DNA of 51,347 nt from JAYZDK01 sp964604165. Its GTDB lineage: Bacteria; Myxococcota_A; UBA796; CAJQPC01. The stretch is from NCBI GenBank assembly GCA_964604165.1, contig CAZRYF010000032.1:1-51347 (forward strand). Reading direction: 5' to 3'. The notes under the pieces were generated by a model, which saw only the letters and a program-made list of their open reading frames with translations, did no database searches and had not been told where the DNA came from. Shown in pieces: positions 26,076 through 34,016 of the stretch (positions within the stretch are counted from its first letter, which is position 1; each line of letters opens with the position of its first letter). Both the position numbers and the translations under genes were made by a program.

Positions 26076-26380
26076 TGGACCTGGCCCTTCTGCTGGCGGA
26101 ACTTCGAGAGCTCACCGGAGCGCTGGATGCCGACGACCTCGTGTCGCCGGATCGTCTGCGCGCTGCGGCCAATGGGGCGCGAGAGGTTGCACCGTCCTTG
26201 AAGCAGGAGGAAGGGCAGCAGCTTGCCCAATCCGTTGCCGAGCTCTCCAAGTCTGTTGCGGCCCACCGGGATCGCATGGGCGAGAAGCTGCGCAGTCTCG
26301 GACAGAGTCGGCGGGCGCTTCGCGCCTACGGCCACCTCCGTTCCCATAAGCAGGGACAACAAGTCGTCACCAAGGCCTGA
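26075..26380 (+). CDS. small helical protein, FliT-like chaperone candidate
   Basis: 101 aa, helical and charged (MDLALLLAELRELTGALDADDL, QLAQSVAELSKSVAAHRDRMGEKLRSLGQSRRALRAYG). The RRALRAYG ending is a feature shared with many FliT/FlgN-type chaperones. The fliD-fliS-fliT order is common, and FliT escorts FliD. Sequence identity to named FliT proteins cannot be judged by eye, so this rests on size, helicity, ending and position. It starts at the ATG overlapping the fliS stop. Confidence 0.5.
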   Translation: MDLALLLAELRELTGALDADDLVSPDRLRAAANGAREVAPSLKQEEGQQLAQSVAELSKSVAAHRDRMGEKLRSLGQSRRALRAYGHLRSHKQGQQVVTKA

Positions 26381-26405
26381 TTGCGGCCTCCAACCTCTCC
26401 GGACC

Positions 26406-26954
26406 ATGCGAGCCGAATCTCCCTCCTCCTTTCGCGTCTCGACGGTGATTCCGACGGCCATTGAGCCGGTCGAAAGCTCCAGTTCCAACGCTCCGCCCTT
26501 CCTTACCCTCGGGCGGCGGTTGTCTGGTCAGGCGAGAACGCAGGTGGAGAAGCTCTCCAATCGCTCCGAAGCCCACTTGAAAGAAGCGCTGTCACTGACG
26601 CTGGATGCCATGGAAGCCATCGAGCGCGAGGTGGAGATGCTCCACAGACGCATGCTCCTCAGCCACCGGGACCTGGAGTTGGTGGACACGGAAATGGAAT
26701 TGGGTGCCCATGGTGCCTATTTACCAGCCACGCCGCCGCCTGAAACCGGGTGCGCCAGGCTGCACCTCTTGTTGAACGTCAGAAACGCCCGGCATCTGGT
26801 CTCCATTGAGGCCGATGTCGTGCCTCGGGACGGCGGGTGTGAATTCTCGTTCTCCGCTGCGGATCCGGAAGTCCGAGACCTCGTGGTGGCTTTTGCTTTT
26901 GAACACCAACGAAGAGAGAGGCGCCGTGAGTTGGATTCTCCTGCTGTGGACTAA
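26406..26954 (+). CDS. coiled-coil protein with degenerate PilZ-like C-terminal domain
   Basis: 182 aa. The N terminus is Ser/Pro-rich (residues 1-30), followed by a helical coiled-coil-like stretch (residues about 40-90, ALSLTLDAMEAIEREVEMLHRRMLLSH). The last ~85 residues follow the beta pattern of a PilZ domain: short strands, a G..Y turn, GCARLHLLLNV, HLVSIEADVVPRDGGCEFSFS, then LVVAFAFEHQRRERRR, the usual PilZ ending helix. The canonical c-di-GMP motifs RxxxR and (D/N)xSxxG are not recognisable, so ligand binding is doubtful. Its place in the fliD unit suggests a flagellar brake or adaptor. It overlaps the next gene by 29 bp. Confidence 0.45.
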   Translation: MRAESPSSFRVSTVIPTAIEPVESSSSNAPPFLTLGRRLSGQARTQVEKLSNRSEAHLKEALSLTLDAMEAIEREVEMLHRRMLLSHRDLELVDTEMELGAHGAYLPATPPPETGCARLHLLLNVRNARHLVSIEADVVPRDGGCEFSFSAADPEVRDLVVAFAFEHQRRERRRELDSPAVD

Positions 26955-27621
26955 AACAGCTCTGGCCGCCGGCTTCACCTTGCCGGATCCGGCTGAGCAA
27001 ATCGCCGAGGAAGGCGTGCGCCTGGCGGTTCGGGCGGTAGGGGAGGCCTGGTCTGGACAGAGCTTGAATCGGATCTATCGGTCGGGCGTTTTGGCCCCCG
27101 GGGGCGCACTCCTGGTGCCGATTCACCCAAACCTCGTGATGGACCTGGAGGCTACCTTCAAGCGTGTGCCCGGCAACGAGGTCTCCGAAGAGACCGAAGC
27201 CAGCACGTCTGTCGCCTCTCGTTTCCAGCTGGTTCCCATTTCTGTTGTGGCTGAGGGCCGGGTGCCCCTTGTGGAAGGCGGTGAGATTTTCCTGGGTCTG
27301 GGGCCCTCTTTCGCTGTGTTCAAGGAGGAGCACTCTCCCATCAACATTGGCAGCGACCTGTCCGCCCGAACCCTCACCACGGGGGTCAAGGTCGGAATGG
27401 ACATGCGCGTCGGGGCCCGTTTTGACTCGGGACTTGCCATGCCCTCGTCCGCCTCAGTGGGAAGGCAGCTTCAGTCCATCGAGATCGAGTTGTTTGCCGG
27501 AGGCCGATGGCATCCGGGGATCATTCCCGGCAAGGCAAAGGATGAGAATGGAAACAAGGTCCGCCAAGGGCTGAACCTGAGCGCTCTGCGAGGCGGTGCG
27601 GGCCTCACCTTCCACTACTAG
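26926..27621 (+). CDS. exported, probably outer-membrane beta-barrel protein of the flagellar block
   Basis: 231 aa from the GTG at 26926, chosen because GAGAGAGG precedes it and a signal peptide (SWILLLWTKTALAAG) results. The body alternates polar and hydrophobic residues in strand-sized blocks (RFQLVPISVVAEGRVPLVEGGEIFLGLGPSFAVF, LTTGVKVGMDMRVGARF, LQSIEIELFAGGRWH) and ends GAGLTFHY. A terminal aromatic residue is typical of outer-membrane barrels. No named family is recognised. Overlap with the PilZ-like gene and a 6-bp gap to the TPR gene put it in the fliD transcription unit, so it may be a motor-associated outer-membrane part. Confidence 0.55.
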   Translation: MSWILLLWTKTALAAGFTLPDPAEQIAEEGVRLAVRAVGEAWSGQSLNRIYRSGVLAPGGALLVPIHPNLVMDLEATFKRVPGNEVSEETEASTSVASRFQLVPISVVAEGRVPLVEGGEIFLGLGPSFAVFKEEHSPINIGSDLSARTLTTGVKVGMDMRVGARFDSGLAMPSSASVGRQLQSIEIELFAGGRWHPGIIPGKAKDENGNKVRQGLNLSALRGGAGLTFHY

Positions 27622-27627
27622 GACAGC

Positions 27628-29910
27628 ATGATTGGATTTCTGCTTCTGACGCTTTGCACTGCTTGGGCCCAAGAGGATCCCCGGGCGGTCGGGCGCGTGG
27701 GGTTGCAGCTGTCAGAAGGAGCCACTGTCCAGTTGTTCCCCCGGGTTCAGCCGGATGTGGTGGAGTTGATCATCACGGGCCAGGAAGGAAGCGTTAGCGA
27801 GTTCTTTCGGGGGCGATCGACCGCCTGGACCAGCGAGATGGCGGCCTATTCCATCGGCGATGGCAGCTGGCTTGCTCGCTTGTACCTGTCGGCAGATGAC
27901 CTGGACGTGGATCTCATCCAGGAAGGCAACGAGTGGACCATTCAAATTGAAAAGGGCGCTGCGAAGGTATTGGACCTGCCCGCGGCGCTGGGAGCCGCGG
28001 AGCTTCTTGCCGGAGATCTCGAGCGATCGGCGGCCCCGCGCCCTCCAACCCCTCTCCATCCCCTGGATGGTGATGCGCTGACCATCACGATGAACCCCCG
28101 GGAATACCAGATGTTCATTCCCGAGTGGCAGCCCTCACTGCCTGTTCGTCAGCCAGACCGAACCCTGTTGGTTTGGCCAGAGGCGGTCACGATGGCGACG
28201 ATTGATGGCTATCGCGAGGTCTTGACCTCCACTCCGCTTGTTCGGTCCAAGCTGATTTCCCTGTACCGCCTTGGAACCGGCTACCTGGAGATGGGCATCT
28301 ACCATGAGGCCTTGCACTACCTGGATCGGCTCGCCGAGCTGGCTGCCTTGCATCCGGAGGAGGTGGAGCGAATGAGACAGGAAGTGGTTCGCGGCAAGAG
28401 CCCGTGGAACCGCTACACCGTGAGCCTCTACAGGGCCCAGGCTGCGTTGGCGCTGGGACGTTTCGATGTGGCCCGGGTGCGTTGCGGGGAGGCCCTGGCG
28501 AGGGAGGCCCCCGAATCACATGTTCTGGAGTGCCTGGGTGTGGTGTCCCTGGGAACCTCCAATCCCCCGCCAAGTGAGACCGGGCGTGCCCTGGCATCGA
28601 CCACGGGTCGCCCTCAAGCGCTGCTCCTGGCGGCACAGCTCCTGCAATTGGATCACCGCCACAAGGAAGCCGAGGCTCTTCTTCGAACAGCCTCCCAACA
28701 CTTGGAGGGTCCGCTGCGCCAACAGGCGCTGATCAACCTGGGTGATGCCCGGTTTGCCCATGGTGACTTGGAAGGAGCCAGAGAGGCGTGGCGTTGGGTG
28801 GGCGCAGAAGGCGATTTGGCGAATGTGCTCGCTCTCCGACAGAAGATGGTGGAAATGGTGGAGAAGGGTCCGCGTGCGTGGACCGAGGGCGTGCCCATGC
28901 TTCACCAGTATGCACACCGCCGCACGGCTTCCGGCGCTGAAGCGGGCTACCTTCTCGCCCAGATCGCCGAGTCTCTTGGAGACACCGAAGGGGCTGCGGA
29001 GCACCTGAACAACTTGATGAATCGCCAGCGTTCCGCGGTGATTGAGAGCGATGTCCCCGCGCGACTCTGGCGCGTTGTGGAGCGCCGCCTGTCCCACCTG
29101 GATCGCCAGGGGCGGATTCTCGACCAGGCCACCTTTTACCGGGACCACTATCGAGCGGAGCTCAGGCCCCTCGTCACGAACACCTACCAGCTGGAACAGG
29201 TCACCGAGGCCTTCGAAAGTCTGGGGCTCTTCGACATGGCACTCTACACACAGGTGGAGGTCTTCGCCATCCAGACCAAGCAGCTCAAAGACAACCCCAG
29301 CTCCTTGTTGAAGCTTGTGCGACTCTATGTCTGGACCAAGCGCTATGGCGAGGCCCTGGAGACCATTGCTTATGCCCGCACGGTGGATGACATGGCAGAC
29401 TGGGAAGGGGAGATCTCCCTTCTGGAAGGCATTGCTCTGGAGAACCTGGGCCGACGTGAGAGCGCCCGGGCAGCTTTTCAGCGCTCCATGGAGACACCGT
29501 CTACCCGGGTAGAGGGCCTGGCCCGCCTGGCGCTGTTGGATGCCCTTGAAGGTCGCTGTGATGAAGCCCTTCCGGGTCTGGACGAGCTGGCGCGAGTGAA
29601 CCAGGGGGATGTCCCCGATGACATTCTGGATGGCCGCGTGCACATTGCCTTGGCACGGTGTCTCCTCTCCAACCGACAAGACGATGCGGCACTTGCAGCG
29701 GCGTCGGAAGGAGCGGGCCGCGCAGACGACATTCTCCACAAGCGCTACGCAACCTACCTCGCAGCGGTGGCTGCAGAGAGGTCGGGGCAGGGAGGGGGCT
29801 TGTACTACGACGCGCTTCAGGCCGATGACGACCTGTGGGCCGACATCGCCCGTGAATTTCGCGAGGACGATGCCTTGAGTGAGGAGCTGAAGAAGAGAAT
29901 GCCCCAGTAG
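27628..29910 (+). CDS. periplasmic TPR protein, PflA-like architecture
   Basis: 760 aa. A signal peptide (MIGFLLLTLCTAWAQ) is followed by a beta-rich segment (residues about 20-112, GATVQLFPRVQPDVVELIITG, WLARLYLSADDLDVDLIQEGNEWTIQIEK) with the look of an AMIN-like domain. The rest is tetratricopeptide-like helical pairs (YLEMGIYHEALHYLDRLAELAA, AALALGRFDVARVRCGEAL, YLLAQIAESLGDTEGAAEHLNNL, LALLDALEGRCDEALPGLDEL). Signal peptide, N-terminal beta domain, long TPR superhelix, ~760-790 aa and a flagellar setting together match PflA, the Campylobacter/Helicobacter motor-disk protein that scaffolds stators. Orthology is an inference. It is the last gene of the fliD unit. Confidence 0.6.
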   Translation: MIGFLLLTLCTAWAQEDPRAVGRVGLQLSEGATVQLFPRVQPDVVELIITGQEGSVSEFFRGRSTAWTSEMAAYSIGDGSWLARLYLSADDLDVDLIQEGNEWTIQIEKGAAKVLDLPAALGAAELLAGDLERSAAPRPPTPLHPLDGDALTITMNPREYQMFIPEWQPSLPVRQPDRTLLVWPEAVTMATIDGYREVLTSTPLVRSKLISLYRLGTGYLEMGIYHEALHYLDRLAELAALHPEEVERMRQEVVRGKSPWNRYTVSLYRAQAALALGRFDVARVRCGEALAREAPESHVLECLGVVSLGTSNPPPSETGRALASTTGRPQALLLAAQLLQLDHRHKEAEALLRTASQHLEGPLRQQALINLGDARFAHGDLEGAREAWRWVGAEGDLANVLALRQKMVEMVEKGPRAWTEGVPMLHQYAHRRTASGAEAGYLLAQIAESLGDTEGAAEHLNNLMNRQRSAVIESDVPARLWRVVERRLSHLDRQGRILDQATFYRDHYRAELRPLVTNTYQLEQVTEAFESLGLFDMALYTQVEVFAIQTKQLKDNPSSLLKLVRLYVWTKRYGEALETIAYARTVDDMADWEGEISLLEGIALENLGRRESARAAFQRSMETPSTRVEGLARLALLDALEGRCDEALPGLDELARVNQGDVPDDILDGRVHIALARCLLSNRQDDAALAAASEGAGRADDILHKRYATYLAAVAAERSGQGGGLYYDALQADDDLWADIAREFREDDALSEELKKRMPQ

Positions 29911-29946
29911 TTCTCCTCCGGGACAGAACTGTTCTCAAAATAGCGC

Positions 29947-29973
29947 TCAACTCGCGGTCGCCCCGTCCGATGG
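29947..29973 (+). promoter_or_regulatory. sigma-28-like promoter, flgB unit
   Basis: TCAACTCG, 11 bp, TCCGATGG. This is the same layout as the flhA motif. It lies 26 bp before the flgB ATG. Confidence 0.45.
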
Positions 29974-29998
29974 AGAAAAGGACCCCAGGAGGGGCCCT

Positions 29999-30409
29999 AT
30001 GTCCTCACAACTCTTTGATTCGCTGTACAAGGGGCTGGAAACGGTCTTGGACTTGCGTTCGCAGCAGCACGGTCTCAGCGCCACAAATCTGGCCAATGCC
30101 GACACCCCTGGCTTCAAGGCCAGGGTCATGCACTTCGAGGAGCTTCTCGGAAGTGCTGTGGATCGCGCAAGCAGGCTGCAGCCGTCGCAGACCCACTCGC
30201 TTCACATGCCTGGACACATCGGCAATGCCGACAACCCTGCGGTGACAGAGCTGGAGGCCCCCCCCTGGCGGGAGGACGGAAACTCCGTTTTTCCGGAACG
30301 TGAGATGACCCGTCTTTCCGAGAACTCACTGCTCTTCGGGGCGGTGGCGCGGGGACTCAACACTCGCATGAAAATTCTCCGTTTCGCATCGTCGGACGGC
30401 AAGGCCTAG
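29999..30409 (+). CDS. flgB: flagellar proximal rod protein FlgB
   Basis: 136 aa, the normal FlgB length. FDSLYKGLETVLDLRSQQHGLSATNLANADTPGFKARVMHFEELL is the conserved N-terminal rod signature with the NLANADTPGFKA core. The C-terminal helix LSENSLLFGAVARGLNTRMKILRFA matches the FlgB ending. FlgB starts the rod on the MS ring together with FliE. A strong AGGAGG lies seven bases before the ATG. It heads the flgB-flgC-fliE unit. Confidence 0.95.
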   Translation: MSSQLFDSLYKGLETVLDLRSQQHGLSATNLANADTPGFKARVMHFEELLGSAVDRASRLQPSQTHSLHMPGHIGNADNPAVTELEAPPWREDGNSVFPEREMTRLSENSLLFGAVARGLNTRMKILRFASSDGKA

Positions 30410-30417
30410 GAGCCACC

Positions 30418-30837
30418 ATGGACATTCTCGATACCCTCAACATCTCCGGCTCCGGCCTCTCCGCCCAGCGAGTACGCCTGCAGGCCGTCTCGTCCAACAT
30501 GGCGAATGCCCGGACCACGCGGACAGACGAGGGAGGGCCCTACCAGCGCCGCGTACCTGTGTTTGAGACAGAAGCCATCAACCGGTTTGGCAACGAGTTG
30601 GAGCGGAACCTGGCCAGCGTTGAGGTCGCCAACATTGAAACGATTTCAGAGGTGGAGCGCGTCTTCGACCCCACCCATCCGGATGCAGATGAGGAGGGCT
30701 TTGTGGCCTATCCGGCCATCAACATCCTGGAGGAAATGGTGGACCTCATGACCACTTCTCGGACCTATGAGGCCAATTTGAAGGTCGTGAGCGTCACAAC
30801 CGAAATGGCCCAACAGGCCTTGCAACTCGGAGGATAG
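30418..30837 (+). CDS. flgC: flagellar proximal rod protein FlgC
   Basis: 139 aa. DTLNISGSGLSAQRVRLQAVSSNMANARTTRTDEGGPYQRRVPVFE is the diagnostic FlgC N terminus, and the middle HPDADEEGFVAYPAINILEEMVDLMTTSRTYEANLKVVSVT with MAQQALQLG gives the conserved C-terminal helix. It forms the proximal rod above FlgB. The Shine-Dalgarno sequence overlaps the flgB stop region. fliE starts two bases after its stop. Confidence 0.95.
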   Translation: MDILDTLNISGSGLSAQRVRLQAVSSNMANARTTRTDEGGPYQRRVPVFETEAINRFGNELERNLASVEVANIETISEVERVFDPTHPDADEEGFVAYPAINILEEMVDLMTTSRTYEANLKVVSVTTEMAQQALQLGG

Positions 30838-30839
30838 TC

Positions 30840-31142
30840 ATGGCACTCGCAGCAATTCAGGCGGCCATCTCCCAAATTCAGGAGAGCCGGCAGATCAGCC
30901 AGACGCCCATGAAGCAAGGGGCGGGGGACTTTGCACAGCAGCTGAACTCCGCCATTGGCAAAGTGGATGCGGCTCAGCACGAGTCGGACGATCTTCTCTC
31001 AAAGCTGGCCAGCGGCGAGAGCGTCGACCTCCACAACACAATGATCTCCCTGCAGAAAGCGGACATTTCCATGAGAACGCTCGTCTCCGTCCGAGACAAG
31101 GTGGTGAGCGCCTACGAGCAGATCATGAACATGTCTGTGTAG
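30840..31142 (+). CDS. fliE: MS-ring/rod junction protein FliE
   Basis: 100 aa. The FliE core is present: GDFAQQLNSAIGKVDAAQHESDDLLSKLASGESVDLHNTMISLQKADISMRTLVSVRDKVVSAYEQIMNMSV, including the near-invariant LHNTMISLQKA and YEQIMNM. It connects the MS ring to the rod. It is the last gene of the flgBC-fliE unit and is followed by a terminator 38 bp downstream, so fliF is transcribed separately. Confidence 0.95.
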   Translation: MALAAIQAAISQIQESRQISQTPMKQGAGDFAQQLNSAIGKVDAAQHESDDLLSKLASGESVDLHNTMISLQKADISMRTLVSVRDKVVSAYEQIMNMSV

Positions 31143-31180
31143 CCCCTTTGGGCTCCATCCCGACGCCGTCCGCCGCGTCT

Positions 31181-31218
31181 GAAGGCCTCGACACTCCTGG
31201 TGTCGGGGCCTTCTTTGT
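31181..31218 (+). terminator. rho-independent terminator after fliE
   Basis: A 14-bp stem, GAAGGCCTCGACAC (31181-31194) with GTGTCGGGGCCTTC (31200-31213, one G-U pair), a five-base loop, and a TTTGTGT tail. Confidence 0.85.
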
Positions 31219-31290
31219 GTGGGTCTTGAGCTTGAAAACAAAGGGGCAACGGTGCTTTTTCGGCCACTGAAAAAAATCCCAACCCAAGGC

Positions 31291-31317
31291 TAAAGCATCG
31301 GAACAACCGACCGATAT
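31291..31317 (+). promoter_or_regulatory. sigma-28-like promoter, fliF unit
   Basis: TAAAGCAT, 11 bp, ACCGATAT. With flgI, this is the closest match to the FliA consensus in the window. It lies about 32 bp before the fliF start. MS-ring genes are usually early (sigma-54 or master-regulator driven), so this is unexpected. Confidence 0.55.
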
Positions 31318-31349
31318 CGAATGAGCCCCAAGGCGAATGAGGTGTCTCC

Positions 31350-32978
31350 TTGAATCGTTTCCTCGAGCAAATCAAGAGCTTCTACACGGAGCTTGACGCG
31401 CTTCGCCGACGCATGTTGGTAGGGGGCCTGATCGCGGCCGTGGTGGCGGTGGGGGCCACTTCCTGGTGGGCCAGCCAAGAGGTCTACGTTCCTCTTCTCT
31501 CCGGCAGCCCTGTGGACCAGGTCCGGCGGGTTGCGGGCGCCCTGGAGACCGAAGAGGTGCCCTATCGCATCTCTTCTGATGGTGGCCGCCTGGACGTGCC
31601 CGAGCAGCTCATGGGCAAGGCCTGGGTGTTGGCAGCCTCGGTCGATGTTCTGCCAAGCATCTCGGATGTCGGCGAAATGCCCAAGGTGCTGACCCCTGGC
31701 CAGCAGGACTGGGCGTTCAACCGCGCACGGGAAGGCGACATCGCTCGCATGATCAACCAGATCCATTCGGTGGCAGCCACCCGGGTCACGATCGTTCCGC
31801 GGGAAGAAGGAACCTATTTCGGGGAGGAGCGGCCTGCGTCTGCTTCGGTCCTCATTCGCACCGTTTCCGGGGCCACCCTGACCCAGCAGCAGATTCGTGG
31901 CATCACGAACCTGGTCGCGAATTCGGTGGATGGCCTGGAGTCTGAAGGCGTCACCCTCGTGGATGACAAGGGAACACTGCTGGCCACAGGTGCAAAGCAG
32001 GAGAACCTCTTTGGCGAAGGCGATGCTGGCAAGCTGCTGGAGTACAAGGCCAGCGTGGAACAACGCCTGGCGTCCTCTGTGGGAAGAGCGCTCTCGCCGG
32101 TTCTTGGCAACACGACTGACTTTTCCGTAACGGCTGCTGTGGAGCTGGATCTGACCTCCAAGGAGCGGGTCTCCCGGGAGATCAACGTGGATCGCCAGGC
32201 CGTGATGTCGGAGCAGGTGGAGGAAAGCACCCAGGTCAACACCGCCACCGGTGGCGTGCCGGGCGTGGACGCCAACCTGCCCGAGCGCGGCGGTGCCCAG
32301 GGGCTCGAGCGCTCCGCAGGCAAGGATGAGAGTGCGGAGAGTCTTGGCTCTACCTTCAACTACGCCTATCCAACGGTGGAAGAGGTCTCCCGATCCGCAG
32401 CAGGCGGCGTCGAGCGCCTCTCCGTGGCGGTACAGGTCAACCAGGAGCGCCTCGTCGCCCTGGTGAAGATCAAGAACCCCGAAGCCAGCGAGGAAGAGGT
32501 CCAGGTGGAGGTCCAGGCCTTGCAGTCCCAGCTGGAAGAAGCCGTCAAAACGGCCGTGGGGTTCAAGGAAGGTCGTGACCAGGTGGAGGTCTCCTTTCTG
32601 CCCTTTAGCGAAGTGGCCCTGGTGGAGGCGGCCGGCGCGTCCGTGGTCTCCCCCTCCGAGTGGATGCGCTACGGCATCGCGGCGCTGGGGCTGGTTCTGT
32701 TCTTCGTCTTTGTGGTCCGACCGGTCATCTCGAAGCTGCCGGAAGCTGCCAAGCCCAAACCGTCCAAGAAGAAGCTGGCGGCTGCGGCAGCCCGCGGTGG
32801 CACCGGCGGTCTGGGTGGCGACGACGATGAGCTGTCAGACGATGAAAACCTCGCTTCCCGCCTGCGCAACCTGGTGGACAACTACCAGGCCGTGACGGCG
32901 GACGATCTCAACATGCTGGTGGAGCGGGAGGCCGAGGCGGCCGCCCAGGTCATCCGGCTTTGGACGCGACACGGATAG
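31350..32978 (+). CDS. fliF: flagellar MS-ring protein FliF
   Basis: 542 aa. There is one N-terminal transmembrane helix (residues about 24-42), then the ring-building motifs (GSPVDQVRRVAGALETEEVPYRIS, WAFNRAREGDIARMINQIHSVAATRVTIV, ERPASASVLIRTVSGATLTQQQIRGITNLVANSVDGLESEGVTLVD). A low-complexity periplasmic loop follows, then a second transmembrane helix (MRYGIAALGLVLFFVFVV), and a cytoplasmic tail rich in Asp and ending LVEREAEAAAQVIRLWTRHG, the FliG-binding segment. The start codon is TTG; no in-frame ATG or GTG lies nearby. It leads a fliF-fliG-fliH-fliI unit. Confidence 0.95.
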   Translation: MNRFLEQIKSFYTELDALRRRMLVGGLIAAVVAVGATSWWASQEVYVPLLSGSPVDQVRRVAGALETEEVPYRISSDGGRLDVPEQLMGKAWVLAASVDVLPSISDVGEMPKVLTPGQQDWAFNRAREGDIARMINQIHSVAATRVTIVPREEGTYFGEERPASASVLIRTVSGATLTQQQIRGITNLVANSVDGLESEGVTLVDDKGTLLATGAKQENLFGEGDAGKLLEYKASVEQRLASSVGRALSPVLGNTTDFSVTAAVELDLTSKERVSREINVDRQAVMSEQVEESTQVNTATGGVPGVDANLPERGGAQGLERSAGKDESAESLGSTFNYAYPTVEEVSRSAAGGVERLSVAVQVNQERLVALVKIKNPEASEEEVQVEVQALQSQLEEAVKTAVGFKEGRDQVEVSFLPFSEVALVEAAGASVVSPSEWMRYGIAALGLVLFFVFVVRPVISKLPEAAKPKPSKKKLAAAAARGGTGGLGGDDDELSDDENLASRLRNLVDNYQAVTADDLNMLVEREAEAAAQVIRLWTRHG

Positions 32979-32987
32979 GAGTCAGGT

Positions 32988-34016
32988 ATGGCACTTGCCG
33001 CATTGAAAGTCCCGTTTCCCACAGAGCTCACCGGCGCACACCGGGCGGCGATCCTGGTCATGTACATGGATCCCGCGGTGGCTCGGGGGCTGATGGACTC
33101 TCTCTCCACGGATGAAATCCGGGAAATCGGAATGTCCATGGCGGAAATGGAGCGCGTCGAGCCCCAGGTCATTGAGTCTGTGGTGGCCGAATTTGTGCGC
33201 GATCTCCACGAGATCGCCATTCTTCCTCGCACTGGAAAGGACTTTGCCCTGGGCGTTCTTCCCGACCTGGTCGATGAAGAACGACGGGATCGCGTGAGCG
33301 GCGGGCTTCGCCGGGAGCTCTCCACGGAGTTCCAGGAGTACATCGCCACCAAGCCCGCGGCAGCGATCTGCGCGCTGCTCTCCGACGAGCATCCCCAGAC
33401 CCAGTCTGTGGCGCTGATGCTCATGGGTTCCGACAACGCGGCTCGTGTGATCAAGATCATGGACGAGCAGGATCAATACGACCTGGCCCTTCGCATGGCG
33501 CGGCTGAGCCAGATCCCTGGCGAGCTGGCCGACGACGTGGAGAACTCCCTTCGCAGCGCGCTGGAAGACGAGGGCATCGACCGCTTCCGCGTCCAGGGCC
33601 TCGACAAGACCGCTCAGGTCCTGGGCCGACTGGGCAAGACCGTGAGCGAGCCGCTTCTGGCCCGCCTGGCCAAGACCAACAAGGAACTCTCGGAAACCCT
33701 GCGACGCCGCATGGTGGTGTTCGGTGACCTCTCGGTCCTCGACTTCCGCGCCATCCAGGCTTTGCTGCGGGAAGTGGATCGCGGAGATCTCCTCCTGGCG
33801 CTGAAGGGTGCCACGGACGAGATGCGCGAGCTCTTCTTCTCCAATCTCTCCAAGCGAGCCGCCGGAGACCTCAAGGAAGAGCTGGAAATCATGGGGCCCA
33901 CCCCCAAGAGCCAGGTGGACCGCGCCCAGGAGAACCTGGTCGAGACCGCCCTGCGCCTCCACGACGAAGGTGTGCTCTTCCTGCCTGTGGGCGCAGAAGC
34001 CGACGAGATGGTCTAA
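32988..34016 (+). CDS. fliG: flagellar motor switch protein FliG
   Basis: 342 aa. N domain with TELTGAHRAAILVMYMDPAVARGLMDSLSTDEIREIGMSMAEME (FliF binding). Middle domain LSDEHPQTQSVALMLMGSDNAARVIKIMDEQ with the EHPQT motif. C-terminal torque domain with VFGDLSVLDFRAIQALLREVDRGDLLLALKGATDEMRELFFSNLSKRAAGDLKEELE, including the charged ridge that faces MotA. All three domains are complete. It starts ten bases after fliF, and its stop directly abuts the fliH GTG. Confidence 0.95.
   Translation: MALAALKVPFPTELTGAHRAAILVMYMDPAVARGLMDSLSTDEIREIGMSMAEMERVEPQVIESVVAEFVRDLHEIAILPRTGKDFALGVLPDLVDEERRDRVSGGLRRELSTEFQEYIATKPAAAICALLSDEHPQTQSVALMLMGSDNAARVIKIMDEQDQYDLALRMARLSQIPGELADDVENSLRSALEDEGIDRFRVQGLDKTAQVLGRLGKTVSEPLLARLAKTNKELSETLRRRMVVFGDLSVLDFRAIQALLREVDRGDLLLALKGATDEMRELFFSNLSKRAAGDLKEELEIMGPTPKSQVDRAQENLVETALRLHDEGVLFLPVGAEADEMV

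Noticed and set aside
31321..31349. ATG or GTG starts for fliF upstream of the TTG
   Set aside because: The nearby ATG and GTG codons are out of frame; only the TTG at 31350 has a GAGG at usable distance and gives the family N terminus.
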